Source: a virus. Taken from it: 34,572 bases of DNA. The position numbers and the translations under genes were made by a program. This document shows, piece by piece, positions 22,881 to 30,283 of the stretch (within the stretch, counting starts at the first letter, position 1; the number at the start of each line of letters is the position of its first letter). The notes under the pieces were generated by a model. That model did not search any database, was not told the origin of the DNA, and saw only the letters and a list, made by a program, of their open reading frames with translations. The DNA lies in IMG/VR virus record IMGVR_UViG_3300042539_001813, positions 1-34,572 of that record, one strand, 5' to 3'.

Positions 22881-25181
22881 TAAATCCAAATCGATGTTTT
22901 GCCTTGGGATTCGTAGCAACCTGGCGCTCTTTGTCCTTCTAAATTGATCCCCGTTCAATCTCCGAATCGCGTTGGACGCGGCCATGGTCTGACTTTTAGT
23001 TGGGTTGGAAATACCCAGGCGAATCAACACATTGGTCGCGGTCGCCTCCTCCCACTGGGCTTCAGGCGCACTCCAGTCATAGCCTCCTGCAATGCGCTCC
23101 TCAATTGGGTCAGCCACCGCAAACCGTTCGTTGCACGTTTCAACTAAGTTCATTTCCTCACGGGTAAGGTAGTAAGAGGCGCCTTGCCGATACTCAAACA
23201 AAACCTCAGCCCAGAGTTGCTGTAAATCGATACCGTGGTCGAAGTCGAGTTTTTTGACTGCTAGAGGGATAAAACGTCGACTCCCCGTCGGATCAATCAA
23301 AAACTCTGAGTCATTGATCGAGGCGTAAAGCGACATCCGCCTGGGGTAAACCGATTCCGTGAGCGCATAAGGGCGGCGAATTTTGTCGAAAGGCTGAGTT
23401 ATCCACGCTTTAAGCGAGGCATGATCGGATCTCGCAAAACTTGAATTCATCTCCCCCATCTCTACCAACCAATGAGAGGTGGCCAACAACAGGGAGTCTT
23501 TGTTTTTGGTCTCGAGCACAAACCCCGTCAGAATGAAATTTCTCAGCTCGTCGGGGATTAGGGACGAAATCCATCGGGTTTTGCCAATCCCCTGAGCCCC
23601 CTGGAAAACTAAAACGAGCTGCGCAGCAATACCGTTAGGAGAAAAGGCCGCTGCAATGCATTGAGTCATCCATTTTCTGAGCACTAAGTTTTTGTACTCT
23701 TTCGGGTCTGACGAATGGATCGTTTCAAAGAACGTTTCGATCCGAGATGTACCGTCCCACGGTTTGGAATCAATCCAGGTGGCGACCGGGTTAAACGGAT
23801 TAGTGTCTGCGATTTCCCAGACATACTGCAAGATGTGTTTTGTTGAGATTCCCGCTCGGCTTGCCTCCGATAAAACCCGCGCCAAGGTCGAATTCGCTTG
23901 ATTGTCTGCTGTGTACGATCGGCCGGGAATCAAAATTTCCAGTTGCTTTGAAATGACGTTGTAGCGAACCGTGGTCTGCATATTGGCAAGCAACACTCTT
24001 GTGTTTTCAATCGTTCCCAGCGGGACTCCCTCAGAACTTAAGTGCGGAAAATTTCTAGACAACCTGGGCTTTAACCAGTTGCGGATCGTTCCGATGGGTA
24101 AAGTCAACCCAAGCTGATTAGCTTTGTCTCTGATGGCGGTTGCCAGCTTCTCTCGGTCGGTTCCAGAAATTTCTGCGCTTGCCGAAACCTTTTTAGCTAT
24201 CTTGGTTTCGAGTTCTCGAACTTCAGTAATTGATTCAATCTCAGTGAGAAGAGAGTCGATTTCGTTGATGACATCCGCCGCCCTCTCATCTCGTGTCTGC
24301 TTCAGCAAACGTCGCAAAGTAACGGGCCCGCTGCCGGACACCCGCTGCGCGCTAAAAGACGTCCACTTACGCTCGCACTCCCCTTCTACATAAGTGGACC
24401 CGGTCGACGACCAGATATCCCAAAGATCTAGCCACTCTGGGTCTCCCCGCCCCTGGTGATGGAAAGCCATCCCGACAGACAGCCACTCTTCATAAGGCAA
24501 ATCTGGACTCAGGTGCTTAAGAATTTCTTCGCGGACACGGTCGATACCCCAGTCTTCTAAAGGCAACTTCAAATTGGAAAGGGCCAGTGCTCCGGCGTCC
24601 CCCGCAATTTCTAGCTCTGAGATTTCCTCATCGAACTCCCCAGACACCAACCAGCCGATGTCTTGGGGTTCGTCGCTCAATGAATCGTGCCCCTCAATGA
24701 TGTTCGCAGTGATCGTAAAAAAACGATTGTTTTTATAAACCTCGATGTGAGGCCTTGTGCGCGAGCGATCCAAGTTGGTTCGCGCCAATATTTTGATTCC
24801 TGTACCACTTGGCGAAACTTCCGCATAACCTTTTACATGCTTCAGAACCTCTTTTGCAAGGTCGTTGAGTTCTTCAGTGTCAGGATTTCGGCAGTCATCT
24901 AGATCGATGCCGTGAAAATCTTCACCCGTAATTATGATTCCGAGACCGTCATAGTCCTCAATCAAAAACGCTGTTTCGGCTTCTTGAAAATCGCTCCAGT
25001 GACCTGGATCTGTGCTCGATGCGCGAAAGCCCGCAGCAGAGTACGGAACTTTGTCCCATTTTGTCGTGCCATCTTTCTTAGTTCGGGGCTCGTAACGCCA
25101 CAACACCCAACGCGGAATTGTTCTTAACCACTCCAAAATATTTTCAGGCTCGGTTAAAAGGAATAGGGGCTTTGTGCTCAT
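22821..25181 (-). CDS. Primase-helicase, prim-pol/PriCT-2 with VapE-type ATPase
   Basis: 786 residues with three parts. Residues 1-190 form a bifunctional primase-polymerase-like domain: FHGIDLDDC (metal-binding DLDD, 93-96), EVSPSGTGIKIL and the IEVYKNNRFFTIT strand. Residues about 222-292 match PriCT-2 (YEEWLSVGMAFHHQGRG, then LDLWDIWS). Residues 460-700 are the virulence-associated E (VapE) helicase: VFQGAQGIGKTRW (Walker A, 528-535), HWLVEMGEM (Walker B), ESVYPRRMSLYASIND and TGSRRFIPL. It should open the origin, unwind and prime phage DNA. It starts one codon into the preceding small gene (ATGA) and heads the leftward replication genes. Confidence 0.95.
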   Translation of the reverse strand: MSTKPLFLLTEPENILEWLRTIPRWVLWRYEPRTKKDGTTKWDKVPYSAAGFRASSTDPGHWSDFQEAETAFLIEDYDGLGIIITGEDFHGIDLDDCRNPDTEELNDLAKEVLKHVKGYAEVSPSGTGIKILARTNLDRSRTRPHIEVYKNNRFFTITANIIEGHDSLSDEPQDIGWLVSGEFDEEISELEIAGDAGALALSNLKLPLEDWGIDRVREEILKHLSPDLPYEEWLSVGMAFHHQGRGDPEWLDLWDIWSSTGSTYVEGECERKWTSFSAQRVSGSGPVTLRRLLKQTRDERAADVINEIDSLLTEIESITEVRELETKIAKKVSASAEISGTDREKLATAIRDKANQLGLTLPIGTIRNWLKPRLSRNFPHLSSEGVPLGTIENTRVLLANMQTTVRYNVISKQLEILIPGRSYTADNQANSTLARVLSEASRAGISTKHILQYVWEIADTNPFNPVATWIDSKPWDGTSRIETFFETIHSSDPKEYKNLVLRKWMTQCIAAAFSPNGIAAQLVLVFQGAQGIGKTRWISSLIPDELRNFILTGFVLETKNKDSLLLATSHWLVEMGEMNSSFARSDHASLKAWITQPFDKIRRPYALTESVYPRRMSLYASINDSEFLIDPTGSRRFIPLAVKKLDFDHGIDLQQLWAEVLFEYRQGASYYLTREEMNLVETCNERFAVADPIEERIAGGYDWSAPEAQWEEATATNVLIRLGISNPTKSQTMAASNAIRRLNGDQFRRTKSARLLRIPRQNIDLDLVTLPAKGDVKVSPDQDDAK

Positions 25182-25402
25182 GCTTTCCCCAAGTACGTTT
25201 TTAAATCACGAAAGTCTTCTGCTATCGATGCTTTTTGTAGCCTCGATGAGTGCTTAACCGCTTCACTTAAATCGAGAAGCGCCTTTCGCAAACCATTAAA
25301 AGAGTCCGCCAGAACTAAGGCAGCGATGACTTCTGGATCTTCTGAAATTTGCTGGGCATCATTGACGAGATCGACCCAATACTCAACACGTTGAAGGCTC
25401 AC
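25178..25402 (-). CDS. Small hypothetical phage protein upstream of primase
   Basis: 74 residues from GTG 25402 with AGGAG nine bases upstream. It is acidic and all-helical in appearance (WVDLVNDAQQISEDPEVIAA, LRKALLDLSEAVKHSSRLQK). No family recognised. The stop overlaps the primase ATG by four bases, so it is translated together with it and may be a replication accessory or early regulator. Confidence 0.7.
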   Translation of the reverse strand: MSLQRVEYWVDLVNDAQQISEDPEVIAALVLADSFNGLRKALLDLSEAVKHSSRLQKASIAEDFRDLKTYLGKA

Positions 25403-25491
25403 GGCCTCTCCTAAACGAAAAAGTTCGCCAGAGCCGCTGGCTACGGTCTACTTTTCGTCGTGTTGTTGTTTGGCGTGTTGTCTGAAAACGG

Positions 25492-25704
25492 TTACCGCAA
25501 CGCTTCCCAGTCCACATCCGAACGAATGGCGCATGGGTCGACTTCAAGACCCTTGTCTTTGGCCATACGAATCAGGCTGGGAATCCGGTCGGCGGGAACC
25601 CGGCCCCGAACCACCCAATGGCTGACCGCCTGGGGCTTGATCCGGAGCTGGCGCCCTACAAATGAGGGCCCGCCAAGCTGAGAAATGAGGTTTTTGGTAT
25701 CCAT
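25492..25704 (-). CDS. Cro-like HTH regulator (YdaS type)
   Basis: 70 residues from ATG 25704: MDTKNLISQLGGPSFVGRQL, RIKPQAVSHWVVRGRVPADR, IPSLIRMAKDKGLEVDPCAI. The HTH with Q-A-V-S-x-W and RVPADRIP is the Cro/YdaS signature. The longer frame to 25782 crosses the promoter region and is rejected. It is divergent from the repressor gene and heads the leftward early operon, the place of Cro. Its predicted promoter would place the transcript start only a few bases before ATG, and no good ribosome binding site is seen, so it may be nearly leaderless. Confidence 0.88.
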   Translation of the reverse strand: MDTKNLISQLGGPSFVGRQLRIKPQAVSHWVVRGRVPADRIPSLIRMAKDKGLEVDPCAIRSDVDWEALR

Positions 25705-25713
25705 TTCCCGATA

Positions 25714-25743
25714 ATGATACCTTAAACACCTAGTTGGTAGCAA
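25714..25743 (-). promoter_or_regulatory. Candidate leftward early promoter
   Basis: Minus strand TTGCTA (25743-25738), 18-base spacer, TATCAT (25719-25714). It points at the Cro-like gene. Matches are moderate. Confidence 0.45.
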
Positions 25744-25760
25744 CGTTGTCGGGAAAATGA

Positions 25761-25789
25761 TTGACTCAACTGTTTGTAACACGTATGGT
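25761..25789 (+). promoter_or_regulatory. Promoter of the repressor-like gene
   Basis: TTGACT (25761-25766), 17-base spacer, TATGGT (25784-25789), followed 33 bases later by the ATG. AGGAG at 25815-25819 gives a strong ribosome binding site. Confidence 0.65.
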
Positions 25790-25792
25790 TAC
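25776..25792. promoter_or_regulatory. Candidate operator inverted repeat
   Basis: GTAAC-N7-GTTAC is a 17-base inverted repeat covering the -10 of the repressor promoter. A second short dyad, GTTGGTAGCAAC (25733-25744), overlaps the -35 of the leftward promoter. Both are well placed for repressor or Cro binding. Confidence 0.45.
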
Positions 25793-25821
25793 GCTTTCAA
25801 CCATTTGTTGCAGCAGGAGCC

Positions 25822-26940
25822 ATGTCCCAATACGTTAACCTGGCCGGAAAGATCAAAAGCGCTCGAAAGTCCTTGCGCTTGACCCAACAGGAGCTCGCCA
25901 CTCGTTTAAGCGAGGTATTAGGGCGCCCAATCTCCCGGGGTCTGATCGCGCGCTGGGAGGGTACTTCGGCGGGCTCCCGCCTTGATCCGTCCCCTGAGCA
26001 GCTAAAGGCCTTAGCCAGTCTGGCCCAAAAACCCTGGGAGCAGTTTCTTTGGTTTGTGGATGACGAGATCGCCGCTGGCCGGGGCGTCGAGTACTACCCC
26101 GACGGCACTCGCAGTGCCGATCCAGCGTATTCCGACGACGAGGTTGAGGCCCTGTACGCAGAACATCAACGCGATATGGAGCGGCTAGATGCAACTCCCC
26201 CCGACCCCTGGCTTCAGCAGATGATCGATAACGCTGACGCAGGTGCGCTCCGCAATCATTTTGCGAGACTAAACATTCCGGAAAAACTTCAGGGGTCAAA
26301 TAAAATCCCCGCCATAGAGAAAGTTGTAATTCCCGAACCAAGAGCGATTCCCCGGCGCCAAGTAACTATCGCCGACCTTGGAGTGGGGGGTGTCGTATCG
26401 CCTCCAGATGCGGGGGTTGAAGAGCTGATAGAACCCTTTATGGGAGCTCGGCATCGGGCAGAGGCCTCCGAGAGAGCGGAAAAATGGATTCGGTTTGAGC
26501 CGGTCGTTCAATGGAAGCTGGAGAACGATTTGGGGCTAGAGAAAAGCGTTAAGTACTTTAACCCGATCGTGCAGTTTGGACAGTTCAAAATGCGCCCTGA
26601 TTATTTTGATGGGGAGTCGCTTATCGAATTCTCTGCAATGAAACCGCACTACCCTTATCGTTTTCTCCGCTTACAACTTAAAAAGGTTTTGGGGGAATTC
26701 CTACTTATTGAAAAGATGCAACGCCGTGTTTTCAAAAAGCTTTTCTTGCTCACGATTCTGGAGTCTCAAATCGAGGGTCAAAAACTTGATTCCGCCAAGA
26801 TTTTGGCAGGCCTCAACCCGGAGGCTGAAATCTTAAAAGAGTTTGGCGTCACGCTAAAAGTCGCTTGTGGCCCCGACGAAACAGCTGAAGTAGTGGCGCG
26901 TTGGATCAAGACCCCGCGGTCCGAAGTCGCTAATTTTTGA
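25822..26940 (+). CDS. Prophage repressor-like HTH protein with a non-LexA C-terminal domain
   Basis: 372 residues. The N-terminal HTH is at about 9-48 (KIKSARKSLRLTQQELATRL, SRGLIARWEGT). A long polar linker follows (100-200). The C-terminal domain (about 215-350) has VVQWKLENDLGLEKSVKYFN, FKMRPDYFDGESLIEFSAMK and LQLKKVLGEFLLIEKMQRRV. The spacing RPD(260)...IEF(269)SA recalls a PD-(D/E)XK nuclease fold in which the expected Lys is replaced by Ser or Ala. No S24 peptidase Ser/Lys dyad is seen. Position opposite Cro makes it the likely lysogeny repressor. How it is inactivated is unknown. Confidence 0.75.
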   Translation: MSQYVNLAGKIKSARKSLRLTQQELATRLSEVLGRPISRGLIARWEGTSAGSRLDPSPEQLKALASLAQKPWEQFLWFVDDEIAAGRGVEYYPDGTRSADPAYSDDEVEALYAEHQRDMERLDATPPDPWLQQMIDNADAGALRNHFARLNIPEKLQGSNKIPAIEKVVIPEPRAIPRRQVTIADLGVGGVVSPPDAGVEELIEPFMGARHRAEASERAEKWIRFEPVVQWKLENDLGLEKSVKYFNPIVQFGQFKMRPDYFDGESLIEFSAMKPHYPYRFLRLQLKKVLGEFLLIEKMQRRVFKKLFLLTILESQIEGQKLDSAKILAGLNPEAEILKEFGVTLKVACGPDETAEVVARWIKTPRSEVANF

Positions 26941-27173
26941 TTTCTTAGAGGCGGGAGGGGGTCGTTTCGCTGCTGCACGGACTCACCAATCCGTTAAATC
27001 GCCCTACCACGCCCCGTTTTACCAGTTCGCTAAGTAGTAAAAATCCGCCCCGTCTCACCTAGCAGCCTGGCTTTTGGGGGCTCGCTAACCCCCCTGAACA
27101 CCTACTCCCACGCCTCCCCGAAGCGCTCCTCGCGTCGTCCAGCCTTGGTATCAGAAATTTTTGAACGTTACAC
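26941..27173. other. Non-coding gap after the repressor gene
   Basis: No convincing gene. The only notable structure is GGGGG-CTCGCTAA-CCCCC (about 27077-27095), without a following T-run, so not a normal terminator. The minus-strand ORFs here have no family features. Confidence 0.4.
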
Positions 27174-27202
27174 TTGCAACTTATCAATTCCCCGAGTATG
27201 CT
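27174..27202 (+). promoter_or_regulatory. Rightward early promoter
   Basis: TTGCAA (27174-27179), 17-base spacer, TATGCT (27197-27202). It is the only good sigma-70 pair seen before the plus-strand operon that runs to the integrase. Confidence 0.6.
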
Positions 27203-27218
27203 ACCTAAAGTTGCAGAA

Positions 27219-27317
27219 ATGAGCGGTAACAAAAACGAGGCATTGAGAATGCAAAACGAACAACAAAAAACAAAGAAAACAGAGTTCTGGAGCCTTCCTG
27301 GGGGGCACAAGTGTTAG
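27219..27317 (+). CDS. 32-residue leader ORF
   Basis: Reads MSGNKNEALRMQNEQQKTKK and ends PGGHKC, very polar and Lys/Gln-rich. Its TAG (27315-27317) overlaps the GTG start of the next gene (27311), so it could couple translation. No family and only a weak ribosome binding site; it may be chance. Confidence 0.35.
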   Translation: MSGNKNEALRMQNEQQKTKKTEFWSLPGGHKC

Positions 27318-27679
27318 TCGCCGTGGCCCTTTTTGAGGTATCCGGCGACCGGTCCGCCGCCTTTTTCGACTCCCTCCAAGGCCTACTTGCTGAGGCCTCG
27401 CGCCCCCAGGAGCAGCCGAAAACGACTGACACACAGGTTGGGAACGCCCCGCCAAAAGCTACCCCCGCTCCAGAACTTCGCACTGCTCTCGGTGGGGACG
27501 AGGCCGCTGCTCCCGCCTACAGCGTCGACGCCATCCGCGCGCGGCTATCAGGCCTGAGGAGAAAAAACCCGGGATTTGACGTTGCTGGCGTTCTAAAGCC
27601 CTTCGGCGTGACCCGGGTGTCGGATCTTGATTCAAGACATTACGAAGCCTTGATGTCTCAGCTGGAGCAAACAGCATGA
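27311..27679 (+). CDS. Small phage protein of the DUF2800 operon
   Basis: 122 residues from GTG 27311, preceded by a G-run. The N-terminus (MLVAVALFEVSGDRSAAFFD) and the C-terminal RLSGLRRKNPGFDVAGVLKP, GVTRVSDLDSRHYEALMSQL form two conserved ends joined by a low-complexity Pro/Ala linker. The C-terminal helix pattern is known from phage proteins beside SSB or Cas4-like genes; function unknown. The stop overlaps the next start (ATGA). Confidence 0.6.
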   Translation: MLVAVALFEVSGDRSAAFFDSLQGLLAEASRPQEQPKTTDTQVGNAPPKATPAPELRTALGGDEAAAPAYSVDAIRARLSGLRRKNPGFDVAGVLKPFGVTRVSDLDSRHYEALMSQLEQTA

Positions 27680-28761
27680 GCCACTCAAGATTCGCGCCAA
27701 GCGCCGCTATTCGCTGGCTGACCTGCCCTGGGTCGGTTCGCGAAGAGAGCAAATACCCAGACGCACCAGGGCCCGCTGCCCAGCTTGGCACGAGGCTCCA
27801 CGAAATTGCGGCCACTGCGCTGATGACGAGCTCAGAAATATCCCCTCAGCCCGATTTAACAGAGGAGCAGCTCCAAATAGTTAAAGATTACGTTCGCTAC
27901 GTCGACGCAATGGGAACAGAACAGGAATTTAAAGGCTTTGAAGTCCCTCTGAAGTTAAGCGAGAGTGTTTACGGCACGGCTGATACGGTTTTGATTCGCG
28001 ACGGCGCCCTCGATGTCATTGATCTAAAAACTGGAAGCCAGCTTGTATCGGCCCGTGAGAATCCACAGCTTTTGACATACGCAAGCGCTGCCGTAGCGCA
28101 GCTCGGCGGTGTTTACGAAATAGAAAAAATCCGCCTTCATATAGTTCAGCCAAGCCTTAAATGGGTCGAAGTTTGGGAAACCGACCGAACCTATATCAAA
28201 ACCTGGACGTCGAAAATCGAAGCGGCCATTAAAGCGGCAGACAATCCAGACGCTCCGTTAAACCCCAGCGACGAGGCCTGTAACTGGTGCAGAGCTCGTT
28301 TTGTCTGTAAAGCGCGTGCCCACTATGCACTCGAGTTGGCGAGGCAAGAGTTTGCTTTGGTTGATCCCAGCGCCCTGTCTGTAGATCAATTGTCAAATGT
28401 TTTACTGCACAAAAAACGAGTTGAACAATGGCTTGCTGACGCCTACGCACATGCACTCAAATCCGCATTAAACGGAGTCCCGATTCCGAATTTTAGCCTC
28501 GGAGAAACTCGGTCGGTTCGGGCGTTTGCAAACGAGACGGAAGTAAAAAAGCGTTTGTTTGAAGCGGGATTTGCAGAAATCGATTTTATGGAAACAAAAC
28601 TCTTGGCTCTCACGAACATCGAAAAGTTAGTGGGCCGAAAAAAATTTGCCGAGCTTTTTAACAACGGTCTCGTTGTGAAAAAACCCGGCAAACCAGCACT
28701 GACTCCCTGCACGGAGTCTTTGCCGTCGTTGTCCTCCGCAGCCACTTTGGTCTCGGAGTAA
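27676..28761 (+). CDS. DUF2800 nuclease (Cas4/RecB-like)
   Basis: 361 residues. SRFAPSAAIRWLTCPGSVRE at the N-terminus (first Cys), LGTRLHEIAATAL (His), VYGTADTVLIRDGALDVIDLKTG (the PD-(D/E)XK core, G-T-A-D ... D-L-K) and CNWCRARFVCKARA, which gives the Cys set for an Fe-S cluster as in Cas4 and AddB-type nucleases. It is expected to process DNA ends during phage recombination or replication. CTGGAG precedes the ATG, which overlaps the upstream stop (ATGA). The next gene, DUF2815, is its usual partner. Confidence 0.93.
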   Translation: MSHSRFAPSAAIRWLTCPGSVREESKYPDAPGPAAQLGTRLHEIAATALMTSSEISPQPDLTEEQLQIVKDYVRYVDAMGTEQEFKGFEVPLKLSESVYGTADTVLIRDGALDVIDLKTGSQLVSARENPQLLTYASAAVAQLGGVYEIEKIRLHIVQPSLKWVEVWETDRTYIKTWTSKIEAAIKAADNPDAPLNPSDEACNWCRARFVCKARAHYALELARQEFALVDPSALSVDQLSNVLLHKKRVEQWLADAYAHALKSALNGVPIPNFSLGETRSVRAFANETEVKKRLFEAGFAEIDFMETKLLALTNIEKLVGRKKFAELFNNGLVVKKPGKPALTPCTESLPSLSSAATLVSE

Positions 28762-28788
28762 CTCGTTCTTCTTAGAAAGGTTCATTAT

Positions 28789-29316
28789 ATGTCAAACAAG
28801 TCCAAACCGTTAGTCGTTGTTACCAATGAGGTCAGACTAAATTTCGTCATACTGCGCCCACCTCCCGGCGAGTCCCATTCAGTTTGCGCGCTCATATCCA
28901 AAACCGACAAGGACACCTTGAAACGGCTTCAGGAAAGCATCGATGCAGCTATAGAGGCTGGAAAGTCGAAGTGGGGCAACCAGGTTCCCAAAAACTTAAT
29001 CACCCCCCTCAAAGATGGGGAGACTAAAGCCTCAAAGTACCCTGAGTTTGCAGGTTGTATGTATTTAAACGCAAAAACGAAATATCGACCCGGAACTATC
29101 GGATCTGACCGCCAAGAAATTCTTGACCTAGACGATTTGTACTCCGGAGTCTATGCTCGAATCTCGTTAAACGCATACAGCTATTCGGCCCTTGGTAACC
29201 AAGGAATCGGCTTTGGTTTAAACAACATCTTGAAAACACGTGATGGGCCCCGCTTTGCAGGACGCGACCCGATCGCTGATTTCTTCGATGACGAAACCGA
29301 GGCGGCGCTGGCGTGA
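28789..29316 (+). CDS. DUF2815 single-stranded DNA-binding protein
   Basis: 175 residues: NEVRLNFVILRPPPGES, then SVCALISKTDKDTLKRLQES, FAGCMYLNAKTKYRPGTIGS, LDDLYSGVYARISLNAYSYS and NQGIGFGLNNILKTRDGPRF. The YSG.YAR..LN.Y.Y....N.GI.F.LNN motif is the DUF2815 hallmark. The family has an OB-fold and serves as phage SSB. AGAAAGG lies about ten bases before ATG. It precedes a winged-helix gene that begins GTG inside its stop. Confidence 0.93.
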   Translation: MSNKSKPLVVVTNEVRLNFVILRPPPGESHSVCALISKTDKDTLKRLQESIDAAIEAGKSKWGNQVPKNLITPLKDGETKASKYPEFAGCMYLNAKTKYRPGTIGSDRQEILDLDDLYSGVYARISLNAYSYSALGNQGIGFGLNNILKTRDGPRFAGRDPIADFFDDETEAALA

Positions 29317-29657
29317 AGTTTGCCGGGGACAATTACGTGCACAGTCGGGACGCAATGCGTCTCACCGCACAGCTGGTTCGACTTTGGAACCTAATGAGTG
29401 ATAGTGCTTGGAGAAGCTTGGAGGAGATTTCTTCGTTGACGGGTGCTCCACCCGCCAGCGCAAGCGCTCAGCTAAGACATCTGCGCAAAACACGTTTCGG
29501 CGCACACAAGGTCGAGAAGCTTTACGTTCAAAGAGGGCTCTACCTCTATCGACTTGTGCCCAGTCCCACCGGCGCCAAACCTTGGACCCAATCAAAAAAC
29601 AACATGACTAATGAAAAAGGACTTAACTATGTTAACCGTTCAAAACAATGCGATTGA
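29313..29657 (+). CDS. Winged-helix DNA-binding protein
   Basis: 114 residues from GTG 29313 (GTGA overlap with DUF2815). The core (AMRLTAQLVRLWNLMSDSAW, RSLEEISSLTGAPPASASAQ, LRHLRKTRFGAHKVEK, LYLYRLV) is a typical phage winged helix-turn-helix of the replication module. The last 20 residues run into the start of the next gene and may be non-essential. The role may be to sense or organise replication DNA; not known. Confidence 0.75.
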   Translation: MKFAGDNYVHSRDAMRLTAQLVRLWNLMSDSAWRSLEEISSLTGAPPASASAQLRHLRKTRFGAHKVEKLYVQRGLYLYRLVPSPTGAKPWTQSKNNMTNEKGLNYVNRSKQCD

Positions 29658-29988
29658 TCGCGCTTTAAGACTTCTCGACGCTGTCGGATGTAAATACGGG
29701 GTTGTAACCCCCGACGGGCGGACCTTTGGAGCGTTACCTGCGCAGCCGCCAGCCCCTCCCTCTCGTCCGCGTAAGCGCCGACCTGCGACGAATTTTCGCC
29801 AAACCGGCTATTCCCAAAAGCTGCGGCAGATGCAAGTGGGTGATGTCGAGCGTTTTTTTCCGCCGACAGGAGCTTCCGCTCAACAAATGCAAAAGACAAT
29901 TCACGGTACATGCTGCCGTTTATGGGGCAAGGGAAGCTTCACAACCGCTGTCATAAAAGGTGCTGTTGAAGTGCTTCGCATGGCTTAA
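29629..29988 (+). CDS. Small conserved phage replication-module protein
   Basis: 119 residues from ATG 29629, chosen because AAGGA lies seven bases upstream; the in-frame ATG 29611 is less likely. Reads MLTVQNNAIDRALRLLDAVG, CKYGVVTPDGRTFGALPA, a Pro/Arg-rich linker, and a basic C-terminus with FRQTGYSQKLRQMQVGDVER and MQKTIHGTCCRLWGKGSFTT. The N-terminal pattern and the VGDVER...S...LW.KGSF-type end suggest a two-domain DNA-binding protein seen in several phages. No function known. Confidence 0.65.
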   Translation: MLTVQNNAIDRALRLLDAVGCKYGVVTPDGRTFGALPAQPPAPPSRPRKRRPATNFRQTGYSQKLRQMQVGDVERFFPPTGASAQQMQKTIHGTCCRLWGKGSFTTAVIKGAVEVLRMA

Positions 29989-30001
29989 GGCAGCTAGACA
30001 G

Positions 30002-30283
30002 ATGAATTTGAGAATCGATTTGGAGACCTACTCTAGCGCTGACCTCTCGAAATGCGGCGTCGCTAAATATGCGTCTTCCGACGACTTTGAAATTCTTTTG
30101 TTTGCGTATTGCTATGACGACGGGCCCGTTGAAGTAGTGGATTTGGCGCAGGGTGAGGTTATTCCCACCCGCGTCATTTCCGATCTCACTAATCCAAAGG
30201 TGATCAAAAGTGCGTTTAACTCTTCATTTGAGATTTTCTGTTTAAACGCGCACTTCGCAAAACAGGTCAAAGCAGATGGATAG
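30002..30283 (+). CDS. Family A DNA polymerase, N-terminal exonuclease fragment
   Basis: 93 residues from ATG 30002: MNLRIDLETYSSADLSKCGV, KYASSDDFEILLFAYCYDDG, KVIKSAFNSSFEIFCLNAHF. This is the first half of the proofreading domain, with Exo I Asp/Glu in RIDLETYS and Exo II in SAFNSSFE. In uninterrupted homologues this stretch runs straight on into the segment that starts the next ORF. It ends at TAG 30281-30283 and overlaps the next ATG by eight bases. One extra base (a +1 shift) would rejoin them. Confidence 0.8.
   Translation: MNLRIDLETYSSADLSKCGVAKYASSDDFEILLFAYCYDDGPVEVVDLAQGEVIPTRVISDLTNPKVIKSAFNSSFEIFCLNAHFAKQVKADG

Noticed and set aside
27077-27095. G5/C5 hairpin after the repressor gene as a terminator
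   Set aside because: No T-run on either side.
27059-27815. Minus-strand ORFs opposite the start of the rightward operon, considered as an antisense gene
   Set aside because: Low-complexity Arg/Pro/Ser-rich translations without ribosome binding sites; the plus-strand genes explain the region.
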